A stretch of 64,000 bases of DNA. Source: Aporrectodea caliginosa (lineage: Eukaryota; Annelida; Clitellata; Crassiclitellata; Lumbricidae). Within the stretch, counting starts at the first letter, position 1; each line of letters opens with the position of its first letter. Positions 16,394-27,224 of the stretch are shown piece by piece. Location of the stretch: NCBI GenBank assembly GCA_020284085.1, contig JACEVL010000517.1, positions 825,001 through 889,000 on the forward strand. Reading direction: 5' to 3'. The translations under genes and the position numbers were made by a program. The notes beneath the pieces were generated by a model. It searched no databases and had not been told where the DNA came from. It saw only the letters and a program-made list of their open reading frames with translations.

Positions 16394-16831
16394 ATGTGTT
16401 TTAAGCATGTCAAGGAGGAGCTTAGTCAGATGTTTGAGCAGCCATCGAACGAAGATTGCCAAAGCGGTGTAGACGAAGTCGATGGGAGTGAAGAGCACAT
16501 ATTAACGCCATCTCCGTCGAAAGAAACGAGTCGTATTCAGTGCTGTCAGTTTGATGTGTGTGGAAATTATCACTGTCTGTGTGAAATTTGTACACCAGAA
16601 GTCGAAGGAAACGAAGAGAACTCGAGAGAGCTTCGTCTATCACGTCTTAAGATGGCGAATGAAAAGTTTAAGACGTCTGTGATTTGTAGAAATTGCAAAA
16701 TGAATATTGTAGAAATTCTGGCATTGCCTTGCACTCATGTTGTAACTTGTGAAAAATGTGCTGACATTTTGGATAATTGTCCATTGTGTGATGCTAGAGT
16801 TCTCGGAACCGTACGAATTTACATGGCTTAA
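16394..16831 (+). CDS. IAP-type RING finger protein carried by the Polinton
   Basis: The 145-residue protein is the only plus-strand gene of the element. Residues 97-145 form a C3HC4 RING: CRNC, LPCTHVVTCEKC and CPLC, with the terminal GTVRIYMA that is characteristic of inhibitor-of-apoptosis (BIRC/XIAP) RINGs. A Cys-rich patch at about residues 49-66 (CCQFDVCGNYHCLCEIC) is not a canonical BIR domain. It could be an E3 ubiquitin ligase acting on host cell-death or immune proteins, probably captured from a host IAP gene; this is inference. A polyadenylation signal at 16877 lies in the right TIR. Confidence 0.85.
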   Translation: MCFKHVKEELSQMFEQPSNEDCQSGVDEVDGSEEHILTPSPSKETSRIQCCQFDVCGNYHCLCEICTPEVEGNEENSRELRLSRLKMANEKFKTSVICRNCKMNIVEILALPCTHVVTCEKCADILDNCPLCDARVLGTVRIYMA

Positions 16832-16876
16832 ACTCATCTTAATGCAGTTTAATGTACTGATGTTGTGTTTCGCTTC

Positions 16877-16882
16877 AATAAA
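16877..16882 (+). terminator. Polyadenylation signal AATAAA in right TIR
   Basis: AATAAA lies 46 bases after the RING gene stop. Confidence 0.6.
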
Positions 16883-17485
16883 CGATTGATTAAATTCATG
16901 TCTTTTCGTGTTTGGTAGATAGATTATTATAGACAATGAAAGATAGTCGATAGTATGTGTGAGTGTGACGTCAATCCCTAATGAAGCCCTTATTCTATAA
17001 TTCACAGAGTTGCAAGCTCATTGGATGCGTGTAGAAACTCCAAAAAGCAATGGCCTATAGTGTAAATGGCTAAGATTGTCTATGAGGCTATGTGAGTGAA
17101 AGCCCCAAAACAATATGCATGTTGATTGCGTGTATTACAAAAATCTCTCAATTTGTGTTTAGGGAATATTCAAAGCCCTTGTAGCGCCAATGGAGGGGTC
17201 TAAATTTGATGTAGGCAGCGGCTGTGGCTCACACCCAAAGGGGTCTAAATTTGATGTAGGCACCTGCAGTGGCTCACACCCAAAAATAATTGCCACTTTG
17301 GAAGGGGAGGGGTAGGCACACGCGCGCCCCACCCGCGCAACCCTTGACCAAATTTAATGTGGGCCTGTTTTGCCCGAGGTCCTGATACCAGCGCTAAGCT
17401 GTGACTGTCCTGATACCAGCACTATGGTGCAACTGTCCTGATAGCAGCACTATGGTGCAACTGTCCTGATAGCAGCAATAGGTTT

Positions 17486-17499
17486 GGATGACGTCATCC
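17486..17499. promoter_or_regulatory. CRE/ATF-like palindrome in right TIR
   Basis: GGATGACGTCATCC, identical to the copy in the left TIR. Confidence 0.5.
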
Positions 17500-17547
17500 T
17501 TTATTCGTACCCAAATTGGGTCTGATACAAGCTTTAAGCTCTCTACT

Positions 17548-17555
17548 GTTGCTTT
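17548..17555 (+). repeat. Target-site duplication, right copy (GTTGCTTT)
   Basis: An exact repeat of 10478-10485, immediately outside the right TIR. Confidence 0.85.
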
Positions 17556-17788
17556 AGCGCATTTATTTCGGAGATGATCCGTTTAAACACAAATGTTTCA
17601 TCACAATATTACTATCCCGCTAAAAATAGCTAATGAAAAGCTTAAGGTTGTCTTTCACAAAACATATTCAACTGTTATTTAACTTGCAGCTGCGAAAATT
17701 TAATTTTCAACCATGGCAAGCTAGAGTCCTTGCCGTTGTGACACGCTACTTTTAAACAGTATCGTGTGGCTAAATTCGTCACAAATTA

Positions 17789-17914
17789 TTAACAATTCGT
17801 GAAAGTATCGTAAAGTTCATCGTCCGAGAACGAGTCGGGTGGATTTCGGCGATCCCTAAACGCTCTTTGGCGTCTAACAATTCTGTTAAACCGACGAAAC
17901 GCAATAGCCGCCAT
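17789..17914 (-). pseudogene. PIF/Harbinger transposase N-terminal remnant
   Basis: A 41-codon minus-strand frame begins ATGGCGGC and reads FRRFNRIVRRQRAFRDR, then PPDSFSDDELYDTF. This matches the N-terminus of Harbinger-type nucleases, where the conserved text is FRDRxNPLDxxSDxELYxRYRF. The frame stops right after it and no DDE core is found to the left up to the Polinton. It may be a first exon left by deletion, or an older Harbinger element that the Polinton entered. Confidence 0.55.
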
Positions 17915-18130
17915 CTTCAAATTCGTTCACAAAGACGGCCTAAGGACTTTACGCCTGGCTGTTCGCAGGCGTACCCGTAGTCGGGCGCAAGAGGGTTGCG
18001 ACGTCTTCATGCACACCAATCTAATTGGCTAGGCCGGCTTACAGCCAAATCTAGTCCCGGCCTAGCGCTGCGCCCCTCTTAGGTCTATCCTATACACGTC
18101 GGCCCTGCTGACAATGACTTCGCTTTTGTA
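17915..18130. other. GC-rich stretch, right flank of the second Polinton
   Basis: No gene. GGCCTAGC/GCCGGC-rich words mirror those at 10250-10380 in composition but could not be aligned by eye as a clean inverted repeat. Confidence 0.35.
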
Positions 18131-18149
18131 GGAGCTTTAGAAATCTCGA

Positions 18150-18640
18150 GTTTACGATTACGATTACCAGGTACATAGGATCAGCGGCAGCATTTGACCA
18201 AGACACCTGTTGAGAGTGAGCGGTGCTTGGTAATGGGTTACTGTAAGGTTAATGTAGCTTTGATAGTGTTTTGTAATGGATGCTTATATTTGGTAATAAA
18301 TGGTTATGTTTGATAATAGTTGGCAATAAAGGATCCCTCTATATATGTTGTAATGTTTTTGGCAATATGTGGTTATGTTTGGAACTATCATTATGGTAAT
18401 GGTTTGTAATGTTTGTTGCTGTACGTTTATGTTTTCGTAATGTGTGTTTGTGTTTCATAATAAATGGTTCTGATTGGTAATGTTTTGCAGTTTGTGTTTA
18501 TGTCTGGTTATATATGGTTATGTTTGATGTTTGGTAATTTTTGGTCATGTTTGATAATATTTTGTGATCTAGTGTGATGCAATGTGATCTGTTGTTACAT
18601 TGAGCAATGCAGTGTGGCTTTAGTTTTGAAATGTATCATG
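18150..18640. repeat. Degenerate TGGTAATGTTTG minisatellite
   Basis: Variants of TGGTTATGTTTGGTAAT recur about every 20-35 bases over roughly 450 bases. No gene is seen. Confidence 0.75.
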
Positions 18641-19134
18641 ATGCACGAATGTTAGAATCTTTGGAGTTCCATAAATGTGGTTCTTTGACTCTAATTGAAA
18701 AATGTCTGACATTAGTCCTACAAACCTCAGAACGATAGTTATGTTTGAAGCCAGTGTCATAATCATGCAATGTAGCATTGGAAGGTCATAAAAGCACCTG
18801 GGCCCGGCCCGCACTAGTAAAGTAAGATGTAAACAATGATGGGAAGATATCCAGATGATGCCGAAACATTAGGAGAGCCAGTTGGAACCTATGGATAATC
18901 ACAAATTGATAATAACCCAAGAGGCTTTACAAGATTCGAGCCTTCAGTAAGATGGCGAACAACACAGTTAATTCTTATAGCTTTCTTTTGTAACATAAAT
19001 AAAAGTCTGTATCCACCTGCCAATAGCGTAAAAGAAGAGCAGTGTATAGTAGTGACTTAAGGGAAGAAAATGGTATAAGACCATTTGAGCTTGTGGATGA
19101 TTCCTACGATCTTAGAAACCTTAATTTCATTCAT
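18641..19134. other. Unannotated stretch
   Basis: No supported gene; short open frames lack recognisable domains. Confidence 0.5.
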
Positions 19135-19215
19135 TCATTCATTCATTCAGGAGATTTATATAGCACCTCTTCAAGGTAACTACTCAGAGGTGCTCCCGAC
19201 TCTAGCACGGCCAAA
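19135..19215 (-). mobile_element. LINE 3' tail with (GAAT)n
   Basis: On the minus strand it reads GAGCACCTCTGAGTAGTTAC, then GAAGAGGTGCTATATAAATC, and ends in GAAT repeats. It belongs to the same family as the tails at 25380 and 31020. Confidence 0.6.
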
Positions 19216-20370
19216 AAGAACAATCTGATACGCGTTGTACATGTGTGTGCCATGTAAGATGCTCATCCATGATAACACCTAAGAATTTATACCTAGTTGC
19301 ACGGCATAGCTGGATGTTATCAATAGTTATAATGGGAGGCATTGGGAGTCGAAGATTCTGGTACACGTTTCCTGCGACTAAATTGTAAATAGAACATAAT
19401 TAAATATCTTAAAATTCAGAGATAACTGTACTCGCATGAAACCACATTGATTCTTATCATCGTTTCAAACATGAACAAATAATATTATCATAATTGATGC
19501 GGTGTCATTTATATAATTGGATATTATTGGATGGCTGCTAACTCTCCAAATCTGGCATTTTCTAAGTTCAAATTTGTTAGTCGCTTGATGTCGCTTAGTA
19601 GTCTTTATGGCCTAAATATTTCAACTATCTTACATGTAACTGGTTGCAGATTCATTACAGTTTGCGTATTAGGCTATTAGATCTTATGTAACAATGTTAT
19701 TTTTTCTGGTAGCAAAATGTTGAATGCTGTAGTCAGTGAATTATAATAATTTTATTATAATAATAATAATAATAATAATTGCGCACTTGCCACTTTCGAA
19801 TTAACGAAATTGATGTCTACCAATTCCTACTAAAAATTATGATTAATCTTGAGTTGGTCTGGTGCCTGGGTTCCATTTTGACTCTAGTTACGCCAATGCG
19901 GGTGATATAATATTTTCCATATTTTCGCAGAACAACTGTATAGGCTAAGTTTGTTTTTATAGGATTTATGTTTAACAAATGACTCAGTGGTTTATACTTT
20001 GAAAACAATTTATGCAGCACATTTTCCTTTTTACAGGAATTTTAGCATGGAGGTTTCAGCCAAGGTTAAGTTTTTGTTTTACATATTCTAGATTTCTTAC
20101 TTTTAGTGGAGATCTAGAATTATAGGCGCCATTCAGTTTGCTATTTATAGGAGATTCAATATATCATCTGGATTACTAAAACAAAGTATTTCTCCCCACG
20201 TTTCATTTTGAGGCAAAAAAAACTAAAGTTGTTTGTGACTAGGACGATATGAAACGTTTTTACTATTAGGAATAACATCCAATTTACAGTCCAAGATAAC
20301 AAATATAATAGACATGCAGGTTGGTGCTTATATCAGCATATAGAATGCCAGGACATTCGTTATATTTGAA
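19216..20370. other. AT-rich stretch without genes
   Basis: An (AAT)n run lies near 19742-19780. No coding exon is recognised. Confidence 0.5.
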
Positions 20371-20533
20371 GGTATTAGTAAATATTCAATTAATGTGGAC
20401 GAATAGCCTGTAATTCGTGTGGGTATGATAATGAGTGGACGACAGCATGAGGTATTAGTAAATATTCAATTAATGTGGAAGAATAGCCTGTGATTCTTGT
20501 GGGTATACATGATAATGAGTGGACGACAGCATG
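20371..20533. repeat. Tandem duplication of ~80 bases
   Basis: GGTATTAGTAAATATTCAAT through ATAATGAGTGGACGACAGCA occurs twice in a row with few differences. Confidence 0.9.
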
Positions 20534-21581
20534 CAGAGGACATAATATTTAGGAATTCGCAAGAGAGATGACGCATACATGCATAGCATTGCATAGGCCT
20601 ACATACGAGCATACATACATAGTTACAAACATAGGTACGAACATACTTATATGCAGGTGCGAAATGCCTGTCTGCCTAAGTCTGTCAAAGCGTGTTAGAC
20701 AACCGAGCATTCACACAGAATCGATGAGGAGATGGCCAGAACTTCTTTCTGCATACGTGCATCTCTTGGATTCGTTGCCTCCGCTTTCGTCTTCAACCTT
20801 CGAAGCTTTATCAAGGGCTGAGACGAAATGCAGCACCACTTCAGATGCAAGACAGCGCCAACAGCAGCAGCAGCTCAACAAGGACGACGTTCGACTCCGA
20901 AGCTACTCAAGTTTCAAAGACTTTTCTTGTCGTACGTTTTCTAATCTTAAGATTTTTTAGGAATCTGTCGTTACTTATTGTTATAGGCCTATTCGTTTAT
21001 TGATAACAAAAACTGGTAGACACACTGCTATCATGCACGTAAGTTGTGAAAGAGCAAAAATACGAATAAATACTAGTGAGAAAATGAGATTGATAAACCT
21101 TCGCTCAGCAAGGGATTAAGAGGTTTCACCAAGAGAAAGAAAGAGACAGAGATAGACATACAGACAGAGACGGAGACAGACAGAGACAGAGACAGACAGA
21201 GAGACAGACAGAGAGAAAGAGATATGTAGAGAAAGAAAGAAAGAAAGAAAGAAGGAAAGAAAAAGGGAAAGTGAAAATGTGTGTATGTGTAGGTGTAGAT
21301 GTTCGTGTGCGTGTGTGTGTAAAGGCCTAAAGCTCTTAATTGGGCGGTTAGGCCTAGACCTACTGTGTTAAAGAAAAGTAGGTATTCGCGAATTGGTCAT
21401 AATTCTCCTAAGCAGCGTTTCGACAGGAAATATTTGGTCTAATTAAAAAGTATTAGTCTGAATTTTTTATCCTAATTTTAGGAAGAATTTCGCCAAACTT
21501 TCTTGTTGATTGGGGTTTAAAGACAACTCCGGTCTTGCCAGTTTCAGCAGCAGATTTGTTTTCCGTTGGGTGGACTTAAAG
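20534..21581. other. Unannotated stretch with purine-rich microsatellites
   Basis: GACAGA and AAAG repeats fill 21130-21265. The open frame at 20568-20960 shows no recognisable domain. Confidence 0.5.
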
Positions 21582-23713
21582 ATGTGGTTGCTGGGTGGAA
21601 GGAGTCTTTGTCTCGTGTACCTCTTACTCACCTGCCTTGCCACATCTGCATACTCAGCAACTGATGAAGGTAAGAAGGCAGCGAATAAAATGGGGATGGA
21701 TAGCTGGATGGATTGACAGATGGATGGATGGATGGATGGATGAATGAATGGATGGATGGGAACTTGACATTCATCTATAGTTACTTATCCAGTAGTGTAG
21801 GCCTATTGCAATTGTATTGTGACTGAACATTTGTTTGGCGGCTCTTCAGATCCTGTCTGTAAGAATGTCTTGATGGATGGATATGTGAATGGGAGCTTGA
21901 ATGTCATCTATAGCTTATTTATCCAGGAGAGATACATTAGTGTTTTGCAATTGTATTGTGACTGAACATTTGTTTGGCGGCTCTTCAGATCCTGTCTGTA
22001 AGAATGCCTTTATAAGTACTTAATTACCCCCGAATGCAGAAATTAACAAATTAGTCGTCACAATAATTTATACATGCGCAATGCAGTATAAACATAAAGT
22101 CAAAAGCACAGACTGCGACAATGTTCGTAAAGGTCATTTTTGCGACTAGATTTACCGTTCAAGATGCCGGCGAATTCGGAGTCACAAGAGAAAATGCTCA
22201 CCAACGTAAGTACCCTAAAATAACCTCTTGAAAATCAGATGTCGAGTGAACTAGTCGCCAATAGAACATCATGCTGTTTAATGTGATCTGATGGAAGTCT
22301 AATCTTCACAGATGAAGCCTTTAACAGATTCGCATTTATTAAACCCAAATAACTTTCTATGAACAGAGTTCATAAGTCACTTCCAACATGCGTTCAGTTC
22401 GTCTTGCTGTCTCATGAACATATGAACTTTGGTATTGCCTTCAAGTACCTTCCAGTAACTCAGCTTATTTTGAAAGCCATATTCAAGACGTCGTAATCTC
22501 GAGATTTAAACAGCGCGCAAAAGCCAAGTCGCGGGAACCAGACCCCAAAGATTCAGGCCGACAGACAGTCAAGATGACTACAGCGTATGGTGTTCAGAAT
22601 GGAGGCGCGCGCGAGTGGTGAGGAGAAGAGGATAAGAAATGAGGCATTTGTGAAAGACCAGTGCTTTCAGTTTTGATGAAAGACCGTTGGATCAAGGGAG
22701 CAAGAGGTGAAGTTTGGACGAGTTCCTAGAATAGATTTTTAATATTTGTTGTAATTCTGGCGGGAGTTTTATTCCCGAGAGGCGGAACTTCGGAAGAGAT
22801 ATAATTATTATGGCTGTTGAGCGATTTGCAAATAGACTCCTGGTATCCATCTCTTCCTGAATACAGACACCACTCAGATAAACCCAGTTTTCAAGCTGTT
22901 CAGAATGCTTTCGTGTATGCTGTCAATAAAACTCCAAACATCACCACATCACGCCTGTCCTTAACTCACTCTACTGCCCAGTAGTCGTGATGACGTGACG
23001 GAAGGGCGGAGAAGTGTTAGGGCAGAAGAGGAGCGGGTTGAGCGGCTGGATGGTGAATAACTGACGAATATCATAGGAGGGTTGGGGGATTGGTGTGCAT
23101 TGTAGGAAGGGACAGGCTTTTTACTCCGTTCACTAATGTAGGCCCTATGGTTTTTCTTAGGTCAGTGGAGTGAGTTGAGGACAGACGTGATGTGGTGGTG
23201 CTTGTGGTTTCAGTGACAGCGTGAACGAGAGCATTCTGAACAGTTTGTATAGGCGGTTTATTTGGGTGATTTGGCTGTCTATGAATTAGCCGATCCTCTG
23301 TAGGCCTAGCTATCTCTGGGGAGGGGACTGAAGAAATCCGGAGATTACGATTAAAAGTAAAAAAATTAATGGTATGGCGACCGTTATAGGAGGATCACAA
23401 ATCACAAACGCTACCTCCAAACACTTTACGATGTGTATCGCTATATGCAAACTGTTGAATATGCAAATGCAAACTGTTCAATATGCAAATGCAAACTCTT
23501 GCGTTTTTAAAGTAGACCTCAAATCAGCGTAATAAACCTTAATATTGTTTGTTTACTGCAGAACAGAACAGACAGTTGACCCACTGAATGTAGACCTATG
23601 TGTAGGCTATGCATCTTTAAACTCACGCAAATGTAGGCCTGTTCCGACACGTGCTGTTTATTCTGCGAGTTGTCAACTTAGGCCTACAAACATGTTTCAA
23701 ATCTTAACCATGC

Positions 23714-23781
<68 letters not shown>

Positions 23782-24106
23782 CTATATTAAAAAATGCGAT
23801 CAATCCTACTGATACACGTATGCGTATATATATTATATATATAATATATTATATATATATATATATATAATATATATATAATTTTAATGCGTTCTATAGA
23901 AGCCCATATGCATGCATACACACATGCAAGTATGCTTCATTCATACATACATACATACATACATACATACATACATACATACATACATACATACAATACA
24001 TACATACATACACATACATACATACATACATACATACATACATACATACATACATACATACATACATACATACATACATACATACATACATACATACATA
24101 CATACA

Positions 24107-24138
<32 letters not shown>

Positions 24139-25162
24139 CATACATACATACATATACCTGGACATACATTACATATAGCGCCTTTACAAACCTTCTGAAA
24201 GGTCGTCCTATACATGTTTTTCCAAATGAGCTGAACAGACATAGGCCTACCTACATTTATGAGGCTCATTTATTGTTGCCGTGCCTGCAATGCGTTACAT
24301 TAAACCGTCTGACGGATGACTTGGCGGAAGACGGGGTGCCGACGGGCATGCGCACCTGCCTTCTTTTAGCGCCGATCTGATTTCGCAGAGACCGAAATAA
24401 GTCACCGGTTGAGACAGATTCCTTCGGGCAGTCGGTGCTAATTGCCCGTGCAAAAGGTAATTAGCACCAGACGAAGGCAATCAAGTTACCTACTTTGCTT
24501 TTTCTAATTGTTAAATATATATACATTATATATATACATATATAATGGAGGGAAGAAAGCATTTGATGGCCCTAGGATTATTTAGCGGCGGTCTACAGTT
24601 CGACACGTTCTAAGATTAGATTAAATTAGCACAAGGAGAAACGAAAGCAGGAATTAGAATTTTATAAGCATTCCCTCGACACGAAAGTAAAGAGCGCGTC
24701 AAAATAAAAGCGCACAGTTGTCCTTCCATCCGCCCGTTTGTCTGTCTGTCTTTCTGTCTGTCTGACAGAAAGACAGACAGAAAGACAGACAGTCTGTTTG
24801 CTCCTGGTTGCCCGTGATCAAACTACAGTCTCGAATCCGTCCGCAGACTCATTGTCATTTCATTGTTTCTTCCAGCTGCGGAACTTCTCGCCAGAGGTCC
24901 TCTCGTCCAGTTCATCGAAGAAGAAGATGATGAAGACCCTTTCATCCGGTTGCAATCCAAGACGCTCAGCCGCCGTCAAGAGGGGCGGATCATCTTTTCG
25001 AAACCGAGGTGGTTCCGCTCTGACCTGGCGTCTAATCCGCAGCCTGGCGACAGAAGGTCTATAGACCTGATGAAACGACTCAGTGGACCAGAGCAGTGCA
25101 TAAGTCGGTGCCTCGCCGCTGGGGGCATGACACTCACCAGATGTCGTGCGGCGTGCAAATGA
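21582..25162 (+). CDS. Secreted cysteine-hairpin peptide precursor (two exons)
   Basis: Exon 1 is 21582-21669 and exon 2 is 24876-25162, joined after the first base of a codon through a GTAAGA donor and a TTCTTCCAG acceptor, giving 124 residues. Residues 1-25 are a clear signal peptide (WLLGG...LVYLLLTCLATSAYS). An acidic spacer follows, then dibasic cleavage sites (SRR, GDRR, MKR). The C-terminal 27 residues after the last KR hold four Cys as CxxxC-x10-CxxxC, a spacing that forms a two-helix, two-disulfide hairpin. This looks like a neuropeptide, hormone or toxin-like precursor. I do not recognise the family. The intron is filled with repeats. Confidence 0.6.
21715..22010. repeat. GGAT run and ~120-base tandem duplication in intron
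   Basis: After a short GGAT run, two copies of a segment that includes GACTGAACATTTGTTTGGCG and CTCTTCAGATCCTGTCTGTA stand in tandem. Confidence 0.85.
22865..23275. repeat. Foldback inverted repeat
   Basis: The arm at about 22875-22983 (CTGTTCAGAATGCTTTCGTG...CCACATCACGCCTGTCC) pairs with the complement of about 23160-23265 with modest divergence. A spacer of about 170 bases lies between. It probably represents a small inverted-repeat transposon. Confidence 0.7.
23715..23880. repeat. (AT)n microsatellites
   Basis: Two AT/TATA runs at 23718-23776 and 23826-23880. Confidence 0.95.
23937..24155. repeat. (CATA)n microsatellite
   Basis: About 215 bases of CATA units with rare interruptions. Confidence 0.97.
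24735..24795. repeat. CTGT/ACAG palindromic microsatellite
   Basis: CTGTCTGTCTTTCTGTCTGT is followed at once by its complement, forming a near-perfect hairpin. Confidence 0.85.
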
Positions 25163-25374
25163 CGTCACGGTCATGACCTTTAGATGACCTTCACGGTCGA
25201 CGACCTTCTAAGTGGATGTATAAATGACCTACATACATGCATACATACATACATACATAAATACAGATATGCATGCATAGATGCAAACATGCACACACAT
25301 GTATACATACATCTTTGTGCTAGATAATATAATAATTTATATTCGTTCCTAGTGACATTTAGCATCATGATTGA
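25163..25374. repeat. CATA microsatellite and unannotated stretch
   Basis: This is the region downstream of the peptide gene, with short CATA runs at 25228-25262. Confidence 0.6.
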
Positions 25375-25565
25375 CACAGGCTAGCGCAGAGCGCCTCTGA
25401 GTAGATATCTTGAAGGGCGCTATATAAATGTTCAATTACATTGCATACATACATACATACACACATACACACTAAATACATAAATACATACATGCATACA
25501 TACATACATACATACATACATGCATATATACATACATACATACATACATACATACATACCAACAT
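25375..25565 (+). mobile_element. LINE 3' tail with (CATA)n
   Basis: AGAGCGCCTCTGAGTAGATA and AGGGCGCTATATAAATGTTC are followed by an ATTACATTG tail and CATA repeats. This is the best-preserved tail of the family in the window. Confidence 0.65.
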
Positions 25566-25819
25566 ACATGCATGCACACATTTTCCTCTGTATGTTTTCT
25601 TATGCTATATTTCCTGCATCTCTAACGAATAAAGTAACACTGTTATTCGTTTACTTATGTAGTTAATTTTGCTAAATTAATTATTCTAAGGTAACCAGGA
25701 ACATGGGCGCTATGGAATCAACTCCCCCCTTAGTTTGCACCACCAAACTATTCGGTAGCCCTGCTATAGGCTGCTACATATTTACGCTGCCTCAAAACTT
25801 GTCTTTTTGTCGGGGACTT

Positions 25820-25905
25820 CCGCTCTGGGAGCGCCTCTGATTGGTGTGCACTGTGAGAGGCGCTTTATAAATCTTTAAATAGTATACGATACAATACAAT
25901 ACAAG
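25820..25905 (+). mobile_element. LINE 3' tail with (ATACA)n
   Basis: GGGAGCGCCTCTGATTGGTG and AGAGGCGCTTTATAAATC end in ACAATACAATACA repeats. Confidence 0.6.
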
Positions 25906-26334
25906 TCTGGGGTACATGTCTGGTTTGTTCCTCTACAGGAATAAAACTTTAGAACTAAATTCCCGCGCGTTGGGGTGGCGACCTTTGCGTTGCAATTTGC
26001 AAAGGAGATATTTGCCAGTCGCTCACCACAGGTTGAATGAAAAGTGGTTCACTCTAGCTGGTTCAGTGCCCCCGTCACAATATTTGGTCCTATAATAATA
26101 ATCCAATCTAAGTTGAAATGATTAATACGGCGAAAATAGGAATAGGCAGAGGTGAGAATTCTTACGATGATCATGGTGCTCATTATAATCTCTACCTAAT
26201 TCCTAATATAATCCTCTTAATTATTCTAACCTTTACCGAATGTAATCCTTTTAATCACTCTAATCTCCACCTAATATAATCTTCTTAATTATTCTAACAT
26301 CTAGCTAATCATTCGAACCTCTACCTAGCATTCA
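25906..26334. other. Unannotated stretch
   Basis: Repeated CTCTACCTAAT/TAATCCTCTTAATTATTCTA words occur at 26180-26330. No gene is seen. Confidence 0.5.
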
Positions 26335-26690
26335 ATTGATACCACCACCAACAACTACGAAAATCGCCAATACCACTGTGTACCACCATCATGTATCACA
26401 GTCATGTACCACCAATACACCACCACTATGTACCACCATTATGTACCACAACCACCGCCATACAGCACCACCATGTAAAACCACGGTCCACCATGCACCA
26501 ACCACCTCCATAAACCATCACTATGTACCATGACCAGTTGACCACGTACAACCACAATCATACACCACCATTATGTACCACCAACATCATCACCATACAC
26601 CACCACTATGTACTACCACAATGTACCACAACCATGTACCACCACCACAATACACGACCACCATGTACCACCGCCATGCACCACCGCCAT
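26335..26690. repeat. ACCACCATGT minisatellite
   Basis: Degenerate ACCACCA(C/T)(T)ATGTACCACC units give spurious open frames rich in His, Thr and Pro. Confidence 0.9.
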
Positions 26691-26704
26691 TCTTAGCCAA
26701 CTCG

Positions 26705-26905
26705 TTTTCGCGACCATTGGAAAGCAAAATTAGAAAAGACCAATGGAAAGCAAGATTAGAAAAGACCATTGGAAAGCAACATTAGAAAAGACCAGTGGAA
26801 AGCAACATTAGAAAAGTCCATTGGAAAGCAACATAAGAAAAGTGGAAAGCAACATTAGACCAGTGGAAAGCTCATTAGAAAAGCCCAGTGGAAAGCAGCG
26901 TTAGA
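26705..26905. repeat. 27-base tandem repeat (GACCATTGGAAAGCA...)
   Basis: About seven units of ATTGGAAAGCAAYATTAGAAAAGACC type, some shortened. Confidence 0.9.
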
Positions 26906-27224
26906 TCTCGATACAGTTACTTCACGCTAGACTTACTCTCCGTTGAGCATCATCGAGACTCATCGGGTTTCTCCCCCGCATCTGATTCAACCTCTGCGTC
27001 TGCGGTCGAGATAGGCTAAAGTATTATACTGGCTGTATCTGGGCCCCACGCTTGGCTGGCTGCATCTGGCGCATCAGACCGTGACACAAACAACGGCAGC
27101 ATCTGTTCTAACTGCAGCAGCAGCAGCAGCAGCCACTGGCTCAGCATCCCACTGAAGATAGCTAGGTAAGTATACAGAGATACATGTATATGTTTACATA
27201 AGAATGGGTGAATGGACAAACAGA

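Larger units (their letters stand above)
10486..17547. mobile_element. Complete compact Polinton (7,062 bp) without polymerase or ATPase
   Basis: The element begins AGTAGAGAGC and ends GCTCTCTACT. It has inverted repeats of 693 and 700 bases and an 8-base target duplication. Seven genes read on the minus strand, in transcription order: basic core-like protein, conserved Polinton protein, integrase, penton, pX-like protein, major capsid protein and adenain-type protease. One RING gene reads on the plus strand at the far end. Polintons are usually 15-20 kb with a protein-primed DNA polymerase B and a packaging ATPase. Neither is present here, yet almost all other frames are intact. It may be a helper-dependent form or a recent deletion derivative. 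Confidence 0.93.
16848..17547 (-). repeat. Right terminal inverted repeat of compact Polinton
   Basis: This is the inverted partner of 10486-11178. It starts 17 bases after the RING stop and ends with GCTCTCTACT. It carries the same internal 26-base repeats and palindromes. Confidence 0.95.

Noticed and set aside
20568..20960. 130-codon open frame
   Set aside because: Composition and lack of domain pattern suggest chance; the N-terminal part lies in CATA-like repeats.
23887..24269. Tyr-Ile-His-Thr or Cys-Met-Tyr-Val repeat proteins
   Set aside because: Artefacts of the CATA microsatellite.
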